In this document: piece by piece, positions 1 through 9,145 of the stretch
Position numbering within the stretch: position 1 is the first letter of the stretch
How the letters are laid out: every line of letters begins with the position of its first letter
Origin: Mesorhizobium sp. M2A.F.Ca.ET.046.03.2.1
GTDB lineage: Bacteria > Pseudomonadota > Alphaproteobacteria > Rhizobiales > Rhizobiaceae
Assembly: GCF_003952425.1 (NCBI RefSeq)
Contig: NZ_CP034449.1
Span: 1,054,001-1,118,000, forward strand
Length of the DNA stretch: 64,000 nucleotides
Reading direction: 5' to 3'
Position numbers and translations under genes: made by a program
Notes under the pieces: model-generated
The model's database searches: none
Told to the model about the DNA's origin: nothing
The model's input: only the letters and a program-made list of their open reading frames with translations

Positions 1-987
1 CAGGCGCTCACCCTGCGCCCGGGTCGATGCCACGATTCCGTCCTCGACGAGATCCTCGACGCCCGCGAGAAAACTCAACAGCATATCCTTGAGGTCGATC
101 AGTCCTCCGGACGAAACCTCGATCAGCACATAGGCGGGGTAAGGCTTGCCGAGCGGCTCGTGGAAATCCTTGCCCTCGCGCATGGTGATCTCGATGCCGC
201 CGCGCAGGATCAGCTCGAAGGCGGTGAGCAGGTCGCTGCAGCCGCGCCGCGCCCGCGCATAGAGCGCCATCGCGTCCTCGACCGAACGCAGGCCGACGAG
301 CGCCGTTTCGATCTGCGTCGGCCTGGGGAAGAGCTTCAGCGCAGCGGCGGTGACGATGCCGAGCGTGCCTTCCGAACCGATGAAGACCTGCTTCAGATCA
401 TAGCCGCGGTTGTCCTTGCGCAGGACCTTCAGTCCGTTCCAGATCCGGCCGTCGGCCAGCACAACTTCGAGGCCGAGCACAAGGTCGCGTGTCATGCCGT
501 AACGCAGCACGTTGAAGCCGCCGGCATTGGTGGCGACATTGCCGCCGATGCGGCAGCTGCCCTGCGCACCGAAGGTGATCGGCAGGATGCAGTCGCTCTC
601 CTCGGCCGCGCGCTTGGCATCCTCGAGGATGCAGCCGGCTTCGACCACCATCGCGAAGTCGATCGGGCTGATCGAGCGGATCCTGTTCATGCGCTCCAAC
701 GAGACGACGACCTCGTTGCCGTCAGCCGCCACCGCCGCTCCGACAAGGCCGGTCAGCCCGCCCTGTGGCACGACGGGGATCCTCTCGGCATGGCAGCGCC
801 TCATCAGCGCCGACATCTCTTCCACCGAGCTGGGCCGCGCCACCGCCAGCGGGCGGCCGAAATGGTCGCCCGACCAGTCGCGGCTGTAGCGGACAAGGTC
901 CTCTGCCTCGGTCAGTAACCCGCCATCTGACAGCACGCCGGTGAGGGCGGCGATCAGAGATGCGGAATTGGGCGGCACGGCATTCAT
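1..987 (-). CDS. FAD-binding oxidase, D-2-hydroxyacid dehydrogenase type (3' end outside window)
   Basis: Reading the minus strand from the ATG at 987 gives 329 codons with no stop before the window edge, so the C-terminal third is missing. The protein has the FAD-PCMH fold typical of GlcD, D-lactate and D-2-hydroxyglutarate dehydrogenases: an early SSVEEM block, VPQGGLTGLVG (pyrophosphate loop), GGNVATNAGG and FIGSEGTLGIVT. It should oxidise a 2-hydroxy acid with FAD. It is transcribed divergently from the glyoxalase-like gene at 1149, and the 160-bp gap carries a dyad also found upstream of the two sugar transporters. The substrate is not determined; a sugar-acid-derived hydroxyacid is an inference from the neighbours. 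It is distinct from the GlcD at 54673. Confidence 0.88.
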   Translation of the reverse strand, partial: MNAVPPNSASLIAALTGVLSDGGLLTEAEDLVRYSRDWSGDHFGRPLAVARPSSVEEMSALMRRCHAERIPVVPQGGLTGLVGAAVAADGNEVVVSLERMNRIRSISPIDFAMVVEAGCILEDAKRAAEESDCILPITFGAQGSCRIGGNVATNAGGFNVLRYGMTRDLVLGLEVVLADGRIWNGLKVLRKDNRGYDLKQVFIGSEGTLGIVTAAALKLFPRPTQIETALVGLRSVEDAMALYARARRGCSDLLTAFELILRGGIEITMREGKDFHEPLGKPYPAYVLIEVSSGGLIDLKDMLLSFLAGVEDLVEDGIVASTRAQGERL

Positions 988-1043
988 GAACTGAACCTGG
1001 ACCCTTCCGGAAAACGACTGGACAACCACCAATCTTGTCGTGT

Positions 1044-1054
1044 TATCATACAAC
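1044..1054. promoter_or_regulatory. Candidate GntR-family operator, TTATCATACAA
   Basis: This 11-bp element reads TTGTATGATAA on the minus strand. It lies between the divergent starts at 987 and 1149. The same pattern TTRTATGAYAA occurs at 6449-6459 and 14053-14063, each time in the intergenic region of a sugar-acid gene. Imperfect dyads with a short spacer are typical of FadR-subfamily GntR regulators, and one is encoded at 9146-9877. Assignment to that regulator is inference. Confidence 0.45.
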
Positions 1055-1148
1055 CCTGATTTAGAACATCAAGCGACGCCATGCTTCCCGAAGCCGTTTG
1101 ATGTGGATGGTCAGACCGGCAAATCACTGAATTCGGAGGACTTTCCCA

Positions 1149-1562
1149 ATGAGCGACGCCCCCGGCTTTCGCTATATGCACACCATGATCAGGGTGCTCG
1201 ACCTCGACAAGTCGATCGCCTTCTACACCGAAGTGCTCGGCATGACCTTGCTGCGCCGCGAGGATTATCCCGGCGGCAAGTTCACCAATGCCTTTGTCGG
1301 CTACGGGCCGGAGGACAAGGAAGCGGTCGTCGAGCTGACTTTGAACTGGGGCCGCGAGGAACCCTATGAGATAGGCACCGGCTTCGGCCATCTGGCACTC
1401 GGCGTCAACGACATCTACGCCGTTTGCGCCGAGCTGGAAAAGCGCGGCGCCAAGATCCCGCGCAAGCCCGGACCGATGCAGCACGGCACCACCCACATCG
1501 CCTTCGTCGAGGACCCGGACGGCTACAAGATCGAGCTGATCGGTCTGGACACTATGCAGTAA
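1149..1562 (+). CDS. gloA: Lactoylglutathione lyase (glyoxalase I) family protein
   Basis: This 137-residue protein is a single-module vicinal-oxygen-chelate enzyme, close to the usual bacterial GloA length. Likely metal ligands are visible at H11 (YMHTMIRV), E62 (VVELTLNWG), H81 (GHLALGV) and E129 (YKIELIG), matching the H/E/H/E set of Ni-type GloA. Glyoxalase I isomerises the methylglyoxal-glutathione hemithioacetal to S-lactoylglutathione in the cytoplasm. A GGAGGA sequence lies about 8 bases before the ATG. It sits beside an FAD-linked hydroxyacid oxidase and sugar transport genes, where methylglyoxal detoxification would be useful. A different VOC substrate cannot be excluded. Confidence 0.88.
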   Translation: MSDAPGFRYMHTMIRVLDLDKSIAFYTEVLGMTLLRREDYPGGKFTNAFVGYGPEDKEAVVELTLNWGREEPYEIGTGFGHLALGVNDIYAVCAELEKRGAKIPRKPGPMQHGTTHIAFVEDPDGYKIELIGLDTMQ

Positions 1563-1645
1563 ATTCAGCCCGGACTGCACCGGCCTCGCGCCGATGCGGT
1601 CCCCCTGCGTCCGCGCTTGCTTGGGAGGCGGTGCGGATCGGTCCG

Positions 1646-2614
1646 TCACTTGATGACCGCTATCTTGCTGCGGTCGATGGTGATTGCGACGGCGGCGATC
1701 AGCACCGCGCCGAACACCATGTTCTCCAGGAAGATATTGACGCCGACGAAGGTCATGCCGATGCGCACGATCGAGATGATCAGCGCGCCGACCGCGGTGC
1801 GCGCGACGCCACCCAGCCCGCCGGTGATCGCAGTGCCACCGACAATGACGGCCGCGATGGCCGGCAGCAGGAGCTGGTTGGCGAGCACCGGCGAACCGCT
1901 CGACAGCCTGGCCGCCAGCACGACGCCGGCGATGGCCGCCAGCATCCCCGATGCGGCAAAGGCGATGATCTTGGTGCGGTCTACATTGATGCCCGCCGCC
2001 CAGGCCGCCGGTTCGCCGGCGCCGACCGCGATCGCCTGACGGCCGAAGCGCGTATAGCGCAGCACCAGGAAACTGACGATGCCGATCAGCGCCGAAATCA
2101 GCACCACCATCGGCAGGCCAAAAATCGTGGCGTTGATCCAGGCGGTCTTTTCGCGGCCCGCTTCCTCGATGGTGATGGCGCGGCCGTTAGAAACCCAGAG
2201 CGCCAGGCCCGTGACCACGCCGCCGGTGGCCAAAGTCGCGACGAAGGACGGCACGCGTAGCTTGACATGCACGATGCCGCTCAGCAGCCCAAAGGCGAGG
2301 CCGGACAGGATCGCCACCGGAAAGGCGGCGAAGCCGAGCGTAGGCAAGAGCTGCGCCAGCATCACGCTTGCCAGCGAGGCGACCGCCTGGATCGACAGGT
2401 CAATGCCGCCGAGCAGGATCGCGAAGGTGACGCCGGTGGCCAGGATGAACAGCACGGCGGTGTTGGCGAAGAGCAGCGCCAGCGTCTCGCCGGTCAGGAA
2501 GCCGGGCGCGGCGATCTCGATGATCAGCAGCAAGGCGACGAGCAGGACCAGCGGTATGGCGCCCTGCGTCCACTTGCCCTCGAACACCTGCCTGATGGAA
2601 AAACCCTCGTTCAT
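1646..2614 (-). CDS. Sugar ABC transporter permease (CUT2/RbsC type), second subunit
   Basis: This 322-residue polytopic protein has the BPD_transp_2 fold: about eight to ten hydrophobic segments, the GIDLSIQAVASL motif around residue 72, and the C-terminal VGGTAITGG loop. It should form half of the inner-membrane channel for a monosaccharide. It starts 4 bases after the stop of the ATPase gene and is the last gene of a minus-strand operon (binding protein, permease, ATPase, permease). The operon has two different permeases, consistent with a heterodimeric channel. The sugar is not determined by sequence; the neighbouring uronate genes suggest a sugar acid or related sugar. Confidence 0.93.
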   Translation of the reverse strand: MNEGFSIRQVFEGKWTQGAIPLVLLVALLLIIEIAAPGFLTGETLALLFANTAVLFILATGVTFAILLGGIDLSIQAVASLASVMLAQLLPTLGFAAFPVAILSGLAFGLLSGIVHVKLRVPSFVATLATGGVVTGLALWVSNGRAITIEEAGREKTAWINATIFGLPMVVLISALIGIVSFLVLRYTRFGRQAIAVGAGEPAAWAAGINVDRTKIIAFAASGMLAAIAGVVLAARLSSGSPVLANQLLLPAIAAVIVGGTAITGGLGGVARTAVGALIISIVRIGMTFVGVNIFLENMVFGAVLIAAVAITIDRSKIAVIK

Positions 2615-2618
2615 CGGC

Positions 2619-4121
2619 TCACACCATCGCTCGCAAGAGGTCTACCTGCTTGGGCTTGTTGCCCGGGCTGGCGTCGAAGCGCGCCGTGATCTCGCCGTCG
2701 CGCATCACCAGCACCTGGTGCGACAAGCCGATCGTCTCTTCCAGCGTATCGGAGATCAGAAGGATCGCCACGCCCTCCTCAGAGAGATCGCGCACCAGCT
2801 CGTAGACCTCTTCCTTGGCGCCGACATCAAGCCCACGCGTCGGATGGTCGAGCACCAGGATGCGCGAGCCGGCCGTCATCCAGCGCGCCAGCACCACCTT
2901 CTGCTGGTTGCCGCCGCTGAGCTTGCGGCAGGCGGCGTCCGGTCCGGGCGCCTTGATGCTGAGCCGCTTGATCCAGTCGGCGGCAAGCCGCCGCTCCTTG
3001 CCGTAGTCGATGGCGCCGTTGCGCATGACGCTCGAGAGATCCGCCAGCGAAATGTTCTCGGCGATCGACAGGAACATCACCAGCCCTTCCAGCCTGCGCT
3101 CGCGCGGCACATAGCCGATACCCCTGCGCACCGCCGGTTCCGGCGAGCCGAAGCGCACCGGCTCGCCGGCGATCTTCATCTCGCCGGCGTCATGCGGCAG
3201 GAATCCGCCGATGGTGCGGGTCACCTCTTCACGGCCGGAACCGACGACGCCGGCGATGCCCACGATCTCGCCGGCGCGGATCGAAAGATCGACCCCGTGA
3301 TAGAAGCCGTTAGCGCCCAGCCCCTTGGCCTCGACCATGATCTTGTCGCCCGGCGGCTGTTGGCGCGCCTCGCGGTAATATTCGGCCTGCAGCCCGCGCC
3401 CCACCATGATCTCGTGCAGCTCCGGCGCGGTGACTTGCGTGGCGCGGTGCTCGGCCACGACCGCGCCGTCCTTCATCGTGTAGACGCGGTCGGAAATCGA
3501 CAGCACCTCGTCGAGCCGGTGCGAAACAAAGACGAAGCTGGCGCGGGACTTCAGCGAGCGCACCCGCGCGAACAGAACCTCGATATCGGCGGCGTTGAGC
3601 ACCGAGGTCGGCTCGTCGAGCAGGATGAGCAATGGACGCTCGACCATCTCCTCCAGCGTAAGCGCCTTGGCGAGCTCGACCATCTGGCGCGCTGCGAAGG
3701 TCAGCTCGGAGGTGCGCGCGGTGACGTCGATGTCGACGCCGATCTTGGCGAGCTGCCGTCGCGCCGCCGCGTTCATGGCACGCCAGTTGACGAGGCCGAA
3801 GCGGGTGAAACCGTCTTCTTCCCCCAGATAGATGTTTTCGGCGACAGTGAGGTTGAGCACCAGCGACTGTTCCTGGAACACCATGCCGATGCCGTGCCTG
3901 GCCGCGTCGCGGGCATTGCGCAGCTTTAGCGGCTCCCCATCCAGCGTAAGTGAGCCGCCATCCGGCCGGTAGCCGCCGGCCAGCAGCCGCATCAGCGTCG
4001 ACTTGCCGGCGCCGTTCTCGCCGATCAGCCCCACCACTTCGTTTGGCCGCACCTCTATGGAGACGTCGCGTAACGCCTGGACGCCGGGGAAATTCTTGAT
4101 GATGTTCGACGCCTGCAGCAT
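2619..4121 (-). CDS. Sugar ABC transporter ATP-binding protein, tandem-domain (RbsA/MglA type)
   Basis: The start is placed at MLQASNIIKNFPG (ATG at 4121), giving 500 residues, the normal length for a double-domain CUT2 ATPase. An upstream extension only overlaps the permease. The first domain has Walker A GENGAGKSTL and Walker B ILLDEPT. The second domain has the degenerate GVVGSGREE in place of Walker A, the LSGGNQQK signature and VLDHPTRG. Loss of a canonical Walker A in the second half is normal for this family. It energises the two permeases at 1646 and 4127, from which it is separated by 4-5 bases, indicating translational coupling. Confidence 0.95.
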   Translation of the reverse strand: MLQASNIIKNFPGVQALRDVSIEVRPNEVVGLIGENGAGKSTLMRLLAGGYRPDGGSLTLDGEPLKLRNARDAARHGIGMVFQEQSLVLNLTVAENIYLGEEDGFTRFGLVNWRAMNAAARRQLAKIGVDIDVTARTSELTFAARQMVELAKALTLEEMVERPLLILLDEPTSVLNAADIEVLFARVRSLKSRASFVFVSHRLDEVLSISDRVYTMKDGAVVAEHRATQVTAPELHEIMVGRGLQAEYYREARQQPPGDKIMVEAKGLGANGFYHGVDLSIRAGEIVGIAGVVGSGREEVTRTIGGFLPHDAGEMKIAGEPVRFGSPEPAVRRGIGYVPRERRLEGLVMFLSIAENISLADLSSVMRNGAIDYGKERRLAADWIKRLSIKAPGPDAACRKLSGGNQQKVVLARWMTAGSRILVLDHPTRGLDVGAKEEVYELVRDLSEEGVAILLISDTLEETIGLSHQVLVMRDGEITARFDASPGNKPKQVDLLRAMV

Positions 4122-4126
4122 GGCGG

Positions 4127-5110
4127 TCACTTCACGATCTTGAGCCGAACGCGGTCGAGCGACAGCGCCACGGCGGCGATGATCATCAGGCCCTGCACCG
4201 TCTGCTGGATATAGGGCGAGATGCCGAGCAGGATCATGCCGTTGGCCAAAACGGTGACGATCAGCACGCCGATCAGCGTATTGACGACGCCACCCTCGCC
4301 GCCGGTCAGCGCCGTGCCGCCGACGACCACGGCCGTGACCGCGGCAAACAGCCTGCCGTCGCCGATGACGGCATGCGACTGGCCGAGCTGGGCCGCGGCG
4401 AGCACGCCTGCAATGCCGAAGAAGAAACCCGCCAGCGCGAAGGCCGCGATGCGCACGCGCGTGACGTTGACGCCAGAGAGCTTGGTCACGTCCTCGTCGC
4501 CGCCGATGGCCAATATGTGGCGGCCGAGCCTTGTGTAATATTGGATAATGGCGGCAAGGGCGAACGCGCCGATGGCGACCCAAACCGCCAGCGGCAGTCC
4601 GAGGAAACGATGCAAGGCGAGGTCGCGGATCGAAGCGTCATTGAGGCGGATGGCCGAGCCGCCCAGCATGTAGACCGACAGGCCGAGCCCGATGAACCAC
4701 ATGCCGAGCGTCGCCATGAAGGATGGGATGCGCAGCATCGTCTGCACGAGGCCGCTGATCAGCCCCATGATCGTGCCCGCGGCGACCGCCGCCAGCACCG
4801 CCCACCAGCCATAATCGTTGCCGTTGCTGTCATTGGCGGCCAGTAGCACCACCACCATCGCCGCCACCGACAGCGTGCCCTCGACCGAAAGGTCGATGCT
4901 GCCCATCAGGATGATGAAGGTCAGCCCCATCGCCAGTGTCAGCGGCACGGCGGCGGAGTTCGCCAGTCGCACCAGATTGCGCAGCTCGATGAAATTGGGA
5001 TTGGCGATGGTGATCAGAATGCACAGCACGACCAGCACCGCCAGCGGCGCGAGCCTGCGCCAGCGCCTGCCGCCGAGCATGCTGGCGATGCGGCCGGGGA
5101 GGAATGTCAT
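4127..5110 (-). CDS. Sugar ABC transporter permease (CUT2/RbsC type), first subunit
   Basis: The start is set at MTFLPGRIASML (ATG at 5110), giving 327 residues; the longer upstream reading has no family similarity. The protein has the GSIDLSVEGTLSV motif after the second hydrophobic segment and VGGTALTGGEGG near the C terminus, the hallmarks of BPD_transp_2 permeases. It lies between the binding protein and the ATPase in the operon. It is clearly different from the partner permease at 1646, so the channel is probably a heterodimer. Confidence 0.93.
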   Translation of the reverse strand: MTFLPGRIASMLGGRRWRRLAPLAVLVVLCILITIANPNFIELRNLVRLANSAAVPLTLAMGLTFIILMGSIDLSVEGTLSVAAMVVVLLAANDSNGNDYGWWAVLAAVAAGTIMGLISGLVQTMLRIPSFMATLGMWFIGLGLSVYMLGGSAIRLNDASIRDLALHRFLGLPLAVWVAIGAFALAAIIQYYTRLGRHILAIGGDEDVTKLSGVNVTRVRIAAFALAGFFFGIAGVLAAAQLGQSHAVIGDGRLFAAVTAVVVGGTALTGGEGGVVNTLIGVLIVTVLANGMILLGISPYIQQTVQGLMIIAAVALSLDRVRLKIVK

Positions 5111-5225
5111 AAGCGTCGTCCGCTCGATGTCCGAAACGGACTTCAGGGGTTCTGTCTGGATTGTCAAGAAACCGCTTCCCGTCTGCTGGTGACAGGCGTC
5201 GTGGCCACGGGCGCAAGACGCCGGC

Positions 5226-5265
5226 AAAAAGGGAGCGGGCCGCTGCCAGGGAGAAGCCGGCCCGC
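5226..5265 (-). terminator. Intercistronic hairpin followed by T-run, attenuator-like
   Basis: On the minus strand an 8-bp perfect stem (GCGGGCCG / CGGCCCGC) with a 15-base loop is followed a few bases later by TTTTT. It lies directly after the binding-protein stop codon and before the first permease. Such partial terminators commonly give excess binding protein relative to the membrane subunits. The structure is seen in the sequence; its effect is inferred. Confidence 0.6.
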
Positions 5266-5274
5266 CCCAACGGG

Positions 5275-6357
5275 TCAGGCGCGGATCGCTCCGGTCACCC
5301 GGCCCCACAGATCGTTCCAGTCAATCTCGGGCTTCGACTCGACATTGGTCTTGTAATATTCCTCGACATTGTCGTGCGAGATCAGCACCGCCTTGCCGTA
5401 GAATTCGCGGTGCTCCGGCGGCTCCTTGGCCGGATCGAACTTGCCGATCTTGGCGTTGTAGCCGATCGCAAGCCCCATGCCGCCCTGCCAGAACGGATCC
5501 GAGGTGACCGTGCAGGCGAACTCGCCTGTGCGCACCGCGTCAACTGCCGTCTTGATGCCGTCGACGCCGACGATCGGCACCTTGCCGGCGAGGTTCTCGG
5601 CGCGCAGCGCTTCGAGCGCGCCGGAGCCCATGTCGTCATTGGCGGCCCAGATGCCCTTGATGTCGTCGCCGAAGCGGGTCAGCAGATTGCCCATCAGGTC
5701 GAAGGCCTCGGTCGATTTCCAGTTTGCGACCTGGAAGTCGAGCAGCTTGATGTCGGGATTGGCGGCAAGCGCCGCATCGAGGCCCTTCTTGCGCTCGATC
5801 GCGGCCGTGGTCGAGATCAGGCCGCCGAGCGCGACGATGCCGCCCTTGCCGCCCATCGTCTTGAACAGGATCTCGGCGATGGTCTTGCCGCTGGCGATGC
5901 CGTCGAACTCGATATGCGAGACATAGTTCGGGTTGAAGTCTTTTGGATGCAGGTCCGCCGGCTTGTTCCACTGCGTCACCACATAGGCGCCGGCCTTGGC
6001 GCAGGCTTCGACGATGGGGCGCGCGTCAGGCGTGTCGTTGGGGTCGGAATTGAGCACCATGTTGCCGTTGGTCTTGGCCAGCATCGCCTTGATGTCGGCG
6101 ATGCCCTTCTCGCTGTTGCCTTCCGAAACCAGCGTGACATGCTCCAGCCCGGCCCATTTGGCATAGGCCTCGGCGCCGGTCTTCCACACCGCGTGATAGG
6201 GATTGGACAACGAGCGGATCGACGTCACCAGCGTCGGCTTGTCGGCCGCGCGCAATATGTTCGGCATCGCCAGCGTCACCGCGCCGGCGGCGGCGCCCAC
6301 CATCAGCGTCCGGCGGCTGACCCTGCCGGAAAAAACAAGACCATTGCTGTCCTTCAT
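5275..6357 (-). CDS. Sugar ABC transporter periplasmic substrate-binding protein
   Basis: This 360-residue type-I periplasmic binding protein has an N-terminal Tat-like signal: SRRTLMVGAAAGAV followed by a hydrophobic stretch and a likely cut near LRAADKP. The mature part has two Rossmann-like lobes of the ribose-binding (Peripla_BP_4) family, including the WAANDDMGSGALEAL block and VGVDGIKTAVDAV. It is the first gene of the operon 6357-1646 and delivers the sugar to the CUT2 permeases. A hairpin after its stop may boost its expression. The substrate is unknown from sequence. Confidence 0.93.
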   Translation of the reverse strand: MKDSNGLVFSGRVSRRTLMVGAAAGAVTLAMPNILRAADKPTLVTSIRSLSNPYHAVWKTGAEAYAKWAGLEHVTLVSEGNSEKGIADIKAMLAKTNGNMVLNSDPNDTPDARPIVEACAKAGAYVVTQWNKPADLHPKDFNPNYVSHIEFDGIASGKTIAEILFKTMGGKGGIVALGGLISTTAAIERKKGLDAALAANPDIKLLDFQVANWKSTEAFDLMGNLLTRFGDDIKGIWAANDDMGSGALEALRAENLAGKVPIVGVDGIKTAVDAVRTGEFACTVTSDPFWQGGMGLAIGYNAKIGKFDPAKEPPEHREFYGKAVLISHDNVEEYYKTNVESKPEIDWNDLWGRVTGAIRA

Positions 6358-6448
6358 TTCGAACCTCCCGATTGAATTTGTTTCCCGCCCGGCGCTTGCG
6401 CAGGAAGCGCGGCCGGGTCCTCCAGCGAGGGTCGTCGATCTCCTCTAC

Positions 6449-6459
6449 TTGTATGACAA
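6449..6459. promoter_or_regulatory. Candidate GntR-family operator, TTGTATGACAA
   Basis: This is a perfect dyad with half sites TTGT and ACAA around a central ATG. It is placed between the divergent starts of the binding protein (6357) and the GMC oxidoreductase (6569), so it could control both. It matches the sites at 1044-1054 and 14053-14063. Confidence 0.5.
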
Positions 6460-6568
6460 CCCTTCAACACGGCAACCATACTCTTTCTCTTGACGCGGCA
6501 CAAGCGACTTGAGATCGTCCCGCGCACGAAGAGCGAGGCATTGACTTCGCCTCGGCAAGGGAGCGAGA

Positions 6569-8161
6569 ATGGCGGATTATATCATCGTTGGCGGCGGCTC
6601 GGCCGGCTGCGTTCTTGCCGCCAGGCTGAGCGAGGACCCCGACCTGTCGGTGGTTCTGCTCGAGGCCGGTCCGCCCGACACGGACCGCTACATCCATATG
6701 CCGGTCGGCTTCTTCAAGATGACGTCGGGACCGCTGATCTGGGGCTATGACACCGCGCCCGGCAAGGAGATCGACGGCCGCGTCATGGTCTATCCGCAGG
6801 CACGCGTGCTGGGCGGCGGCTCCTCGATCAACGCTCAGGTGTTCACGCGGGGCTGCCCGCAGGACTATGACGACTGGGCGACTGACTTCGGCTGCGCGGG
6901 ATGGAGCTACGCCGATGTGCTGCCCTACTTCGTCCGGTCCGAGGGCAACGACACCTTTGCCGGTCCGCAGCACGGCATCGAGGGTCCGCTGGGGGTTTCC
7001 AGCGGGGCGCCGCACCCGCTGACTCGGATCTTCGTCAAGGCGGCGCAGCAGGCCGGCCTGCCCTTCCGCGCCGACTTCAATGCCGGCGAGCAGGAAGGCG
7101 CCGGCTTCTACCAGACCACGACGCGCAACGGCAAACGCTCGAGCACCGCGGTCACCTATCTCAAGCCCGCGATCGGCCGCAGGAATCTGACGCTGCGCAC
7201 CGACGCCACGGTCAGCCGCGTCGTCGTCGAGAACGGACGCGCCATTGGCGTCGAGATCGTCGCCAACGGTCGCACCGAGCTCATGCGCGCCGAGCGCGAG
7301 GTGATCGTCACCGCCGGCGCCATAGGCTCGCCGAAACTCCTGATGCTGTCCGGCATCGGCCCGGCCGCGCATCTCGGCCAGCATGGCATCAAGGTGGTGC
7401 ATGACCTCGCCGGCGTCGGCCAGAACCTGCACGACCACATGGACGTCGACGTCGTCGCCGAACTCAACGGGCCGCACAGCATCGACCGCTACAAGAAGAA
7501 GCGCTGGCAGGCCATTGCCGGTCTCGAATACGCGCTGTTCGGCAAGGGACCGGTGGCTTCCAACATCGTCGAGGCCGGCGGTTTCTGGTGGGGTGACCGC
7601 TCCGAGAAGACGCCGGACATCCAGTTCCATTTCCTGCCCGGCGCCGGCGTCGAGGAAGGCATCGGCTCGGTCCCCGGCGGCAATGGCTGCACGCTGAATT
7701 CTTACCATGTGCGGCCGCGTTCGCGCGGCAGCGTCACGCTGCGCTCGGCGGATTTGCGCGATGCGCCGGTCATCGATCCCAATCCCTTTGCCGAGCGCTA
7801 CGACCTCGAGCGCGCCATCGACGGCATCGAGATCAGCCGCGAGATTCTCTCTCAGCCGGCCTTCGCCAAATACATCAGCCGCGAGTATCTGCCTGGAGCG
7901 GCCACGCAAGGACGCGCGGCGCTCGAAGCCTTTGCCCGTGAGCATGGGCGCAGCGCCTACCATCCGGTCGGCACCTGCCGCATGGGCGGCGATGCCGAGA
8001 GCGTCGTCGATCCCGAGCTTCGTGTGCGCGGTCTTGCCGGCCTGCGCGTCTGCGACAGCTCTGTGATACCGCGCATCGTCTCTTCCAACACCAACGCAGC
8101 GGTGATCATGATCGCCGAGAAGGCGGCGGATATGACCATCGGCAAGACACCAGCGGCATAG
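6569..8161 (+). CDS. GMC-family oxidoreductase (choline dehydrogenase-like)
   Basis: This 530-residue FAD enzyme has the dinucleotide-binding motif IIVGGGSAGCVLAARL at its N terminus, the GMC signature GGGSSINAQVFTRG, and the second signature with GAIGSPKLLMLSGIGP. The catalytic C-terminal region has YHPVGTCRMG (active-site His) and SSNTNAAV (active-site Asn/His region). Family members oxidise primary or secondary alcohols of sugars, polyols or choline. It is divergent from transporter 1 and convergent with udh, ending one base before it. A sugar or polyol substrate is inferred from context; true choline dehydrogenase is less likely because no betaine genes are nearby. Confidence 0.92.
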   Translation: MADYIIVGGGSAGCVLAARLSEDPDLSVVLLEAGPPDTDRYIHMPVGFFKMTSGPLIWGYDTAPGKEIDGRVMVYPQARVLGGGSSINAQVFTRGCPQDYDDWATDFGCAGWSYADVLPYFVRSEGNDTFAGPQHGIEGPLGVSSGAPHPLTRIFVKAAQQAGLPFRADFNAGEQEGAGFYQTTTRNGKRSSTAVTYLKPAIGRRNLTLRTDATVSRVVVENGRAIGVEIVANGRTELMRAEREVIVTAGAIGSPKLLMLSGIGPAAHLGQHGIKVVHDLAGVGQNLHDHMDVDVVAELNGPHSIDRYKKKRWQAIAGLEYALFGKGPVASNIVEAGGFWWGDRSEKTPDIQFHFLPGAGVEEGIGSVPGGNGCTLNSYHVRPRSRGSVTLRSADLRDAPVIDPNPFAERYDLERAIDGIEISREILSQPAFAKYISREYLPGAATQGRAALEAFAREHGRSAYHPVGTCRMGGDAESVVDPELRVRGLAGLRVCDSSVIPRIVSSNTNAAVIMIAEKAADMTIGKTPAA

Positions 8162-8162
8162 C

Positions 8163-8990
8163 TCACTCGTCCTCGAACATCTCGCGTGGCGGAAAATCCG
8201 CGCGGCTGTAGTCGACGACGATGAACTTGCCGCCCTGGTAGCGCTCGACCACCGGGTTGTCGGTCACGTTGCCGCGCACACGCTCGGCCTGGCCGTCGGA
8301 ACTGTCCTGCGGCGTCCAGCCGAGCTTAAGCCTTGCATCCTTTCGCCAGAAGCCGCGGCTATTGTTGGACTGGCCCCAGATGACCGAGCAATCGACGCGC
8401 TCCGCCGCAGCACAGCGCTCGATCAGGCGCACGAAGTCGTCATGCGAGATCCAGGTCGAGAGGATCCGCTCGTCGGGCACTTCCGGCAGCACGGAACCGA
8501 TTCGGATCAGCACGCTTTCGACGGCATGCTTGTCGAAATAGAGCCGCGCCAGCATCTCGCCATAGGCTTTCGAAAGGCCGTAGTAGCCGTCGGGCCGCAA
8601 GAGGCAATCCTGGTCGAGGATCTGCGTGCGTTCGTAGAGGCCGACCGCATGAACGGAGGACGGAAACACGACGCGCGCTTTCTCCCGGCGCGCCACTTCG
8701 TAGACATGATAGGCGCCCCGGAAATTCGGGCCGAGCACGGTCTCGAAGGATTGCTCGGTGGAGATGCCGCCGAAATGCAGGATCAGCCCACAGCCCTTGG
8801 CCAGTTCGTTCACCGCCTTCTGGTCCTCGAGATCGGCTGTCCTGAAACTCGCTCTGTCCGGCAGCGGGATCGGCAAGGGCGCGATATCGGTTAGCCGCAA
8901 GGTCCAGCCCATGGCTGCCAATCTCGTTGAAAGCAGCCGCCCGATCGTGCCGGAAGCTCCGGTCAACAACACAGGTTTGGTAGGAACCAT
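8163..8990 (-). CDS. udh: Uronate dehydrogenase (NAD-dependent epimerase/dehydratase fold)
   Basis: This 275-residue short-chain dehydrogenase has the NAD loop GASGTIG (residues 11-17), LHFGGIS, SSVHA (111-115) and the catalytic YGLSK (Y137, K141). The pattern GGIS, SSVHAVG, RPDGYYGLSKAYGE and LSTWISHDDF matches the Agrobacterium uronate dehydrogenase family. That enzyme oxidises D-galacturonate or D-glucuronate to the aldarolactone with NAD. KdgD 0.9 kb away supports the oxidative hexuronate route. Lactone isomerase and galactarate dehydratase are not in this window. Confidence 0.87.
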   Translation of the reverse strand: MVPTKPVLLTGASGTIGRLLSTRLAAMGWTLRLTDIAPLPIPLPDRASFRTADLEDQKAVNELAKGCGLILHFGGISTEQSFETVLGPNFRGAYHVYEVARREKARVVFPSSVHAVGLYERTQILDQDCLLRPDGYYGLSKAYGEMLARLYFDKHAVESVLIRIGSVLPEVPDERILSTWISHDDFVRLIERCAAAERVDCSVIWGQSNNSRGFWRKDARLKLGWTPQDSSDGQAERVRGNVTDNPVVERYQGGKFIVVDYSRADFPPREMFEDE

Positions 8991-9145
8991 CAGCCCCTCC
9001 CCTTTCTTGGCCGCCGCCCGGGTGTTAGTTCGCGCCAGCTAAGGCGAGCAAAGATCGCCTGCGGCACGACCGGTGCAAATATCATCATATCACCAGACAA
9101 ATTATGGCTTGCCTACAAACGCGGTTCGGTTATTGCTTTAAGACG

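Noticed and set aside
160..918. 252-codon plus-strand frame at the left edge
   Set aside because: Antisense of the FAD-binding oxidase, which is open to the window edge and carries the FAD motifs.
2079..3929. 616-codon plus-strand frame opposite the sugar ABC permease and ATPase
   Set aside because: Antisense shadow; the minus strand encodes clear BPD_transp_2 and tandem ATPase proteins with exact motifs.
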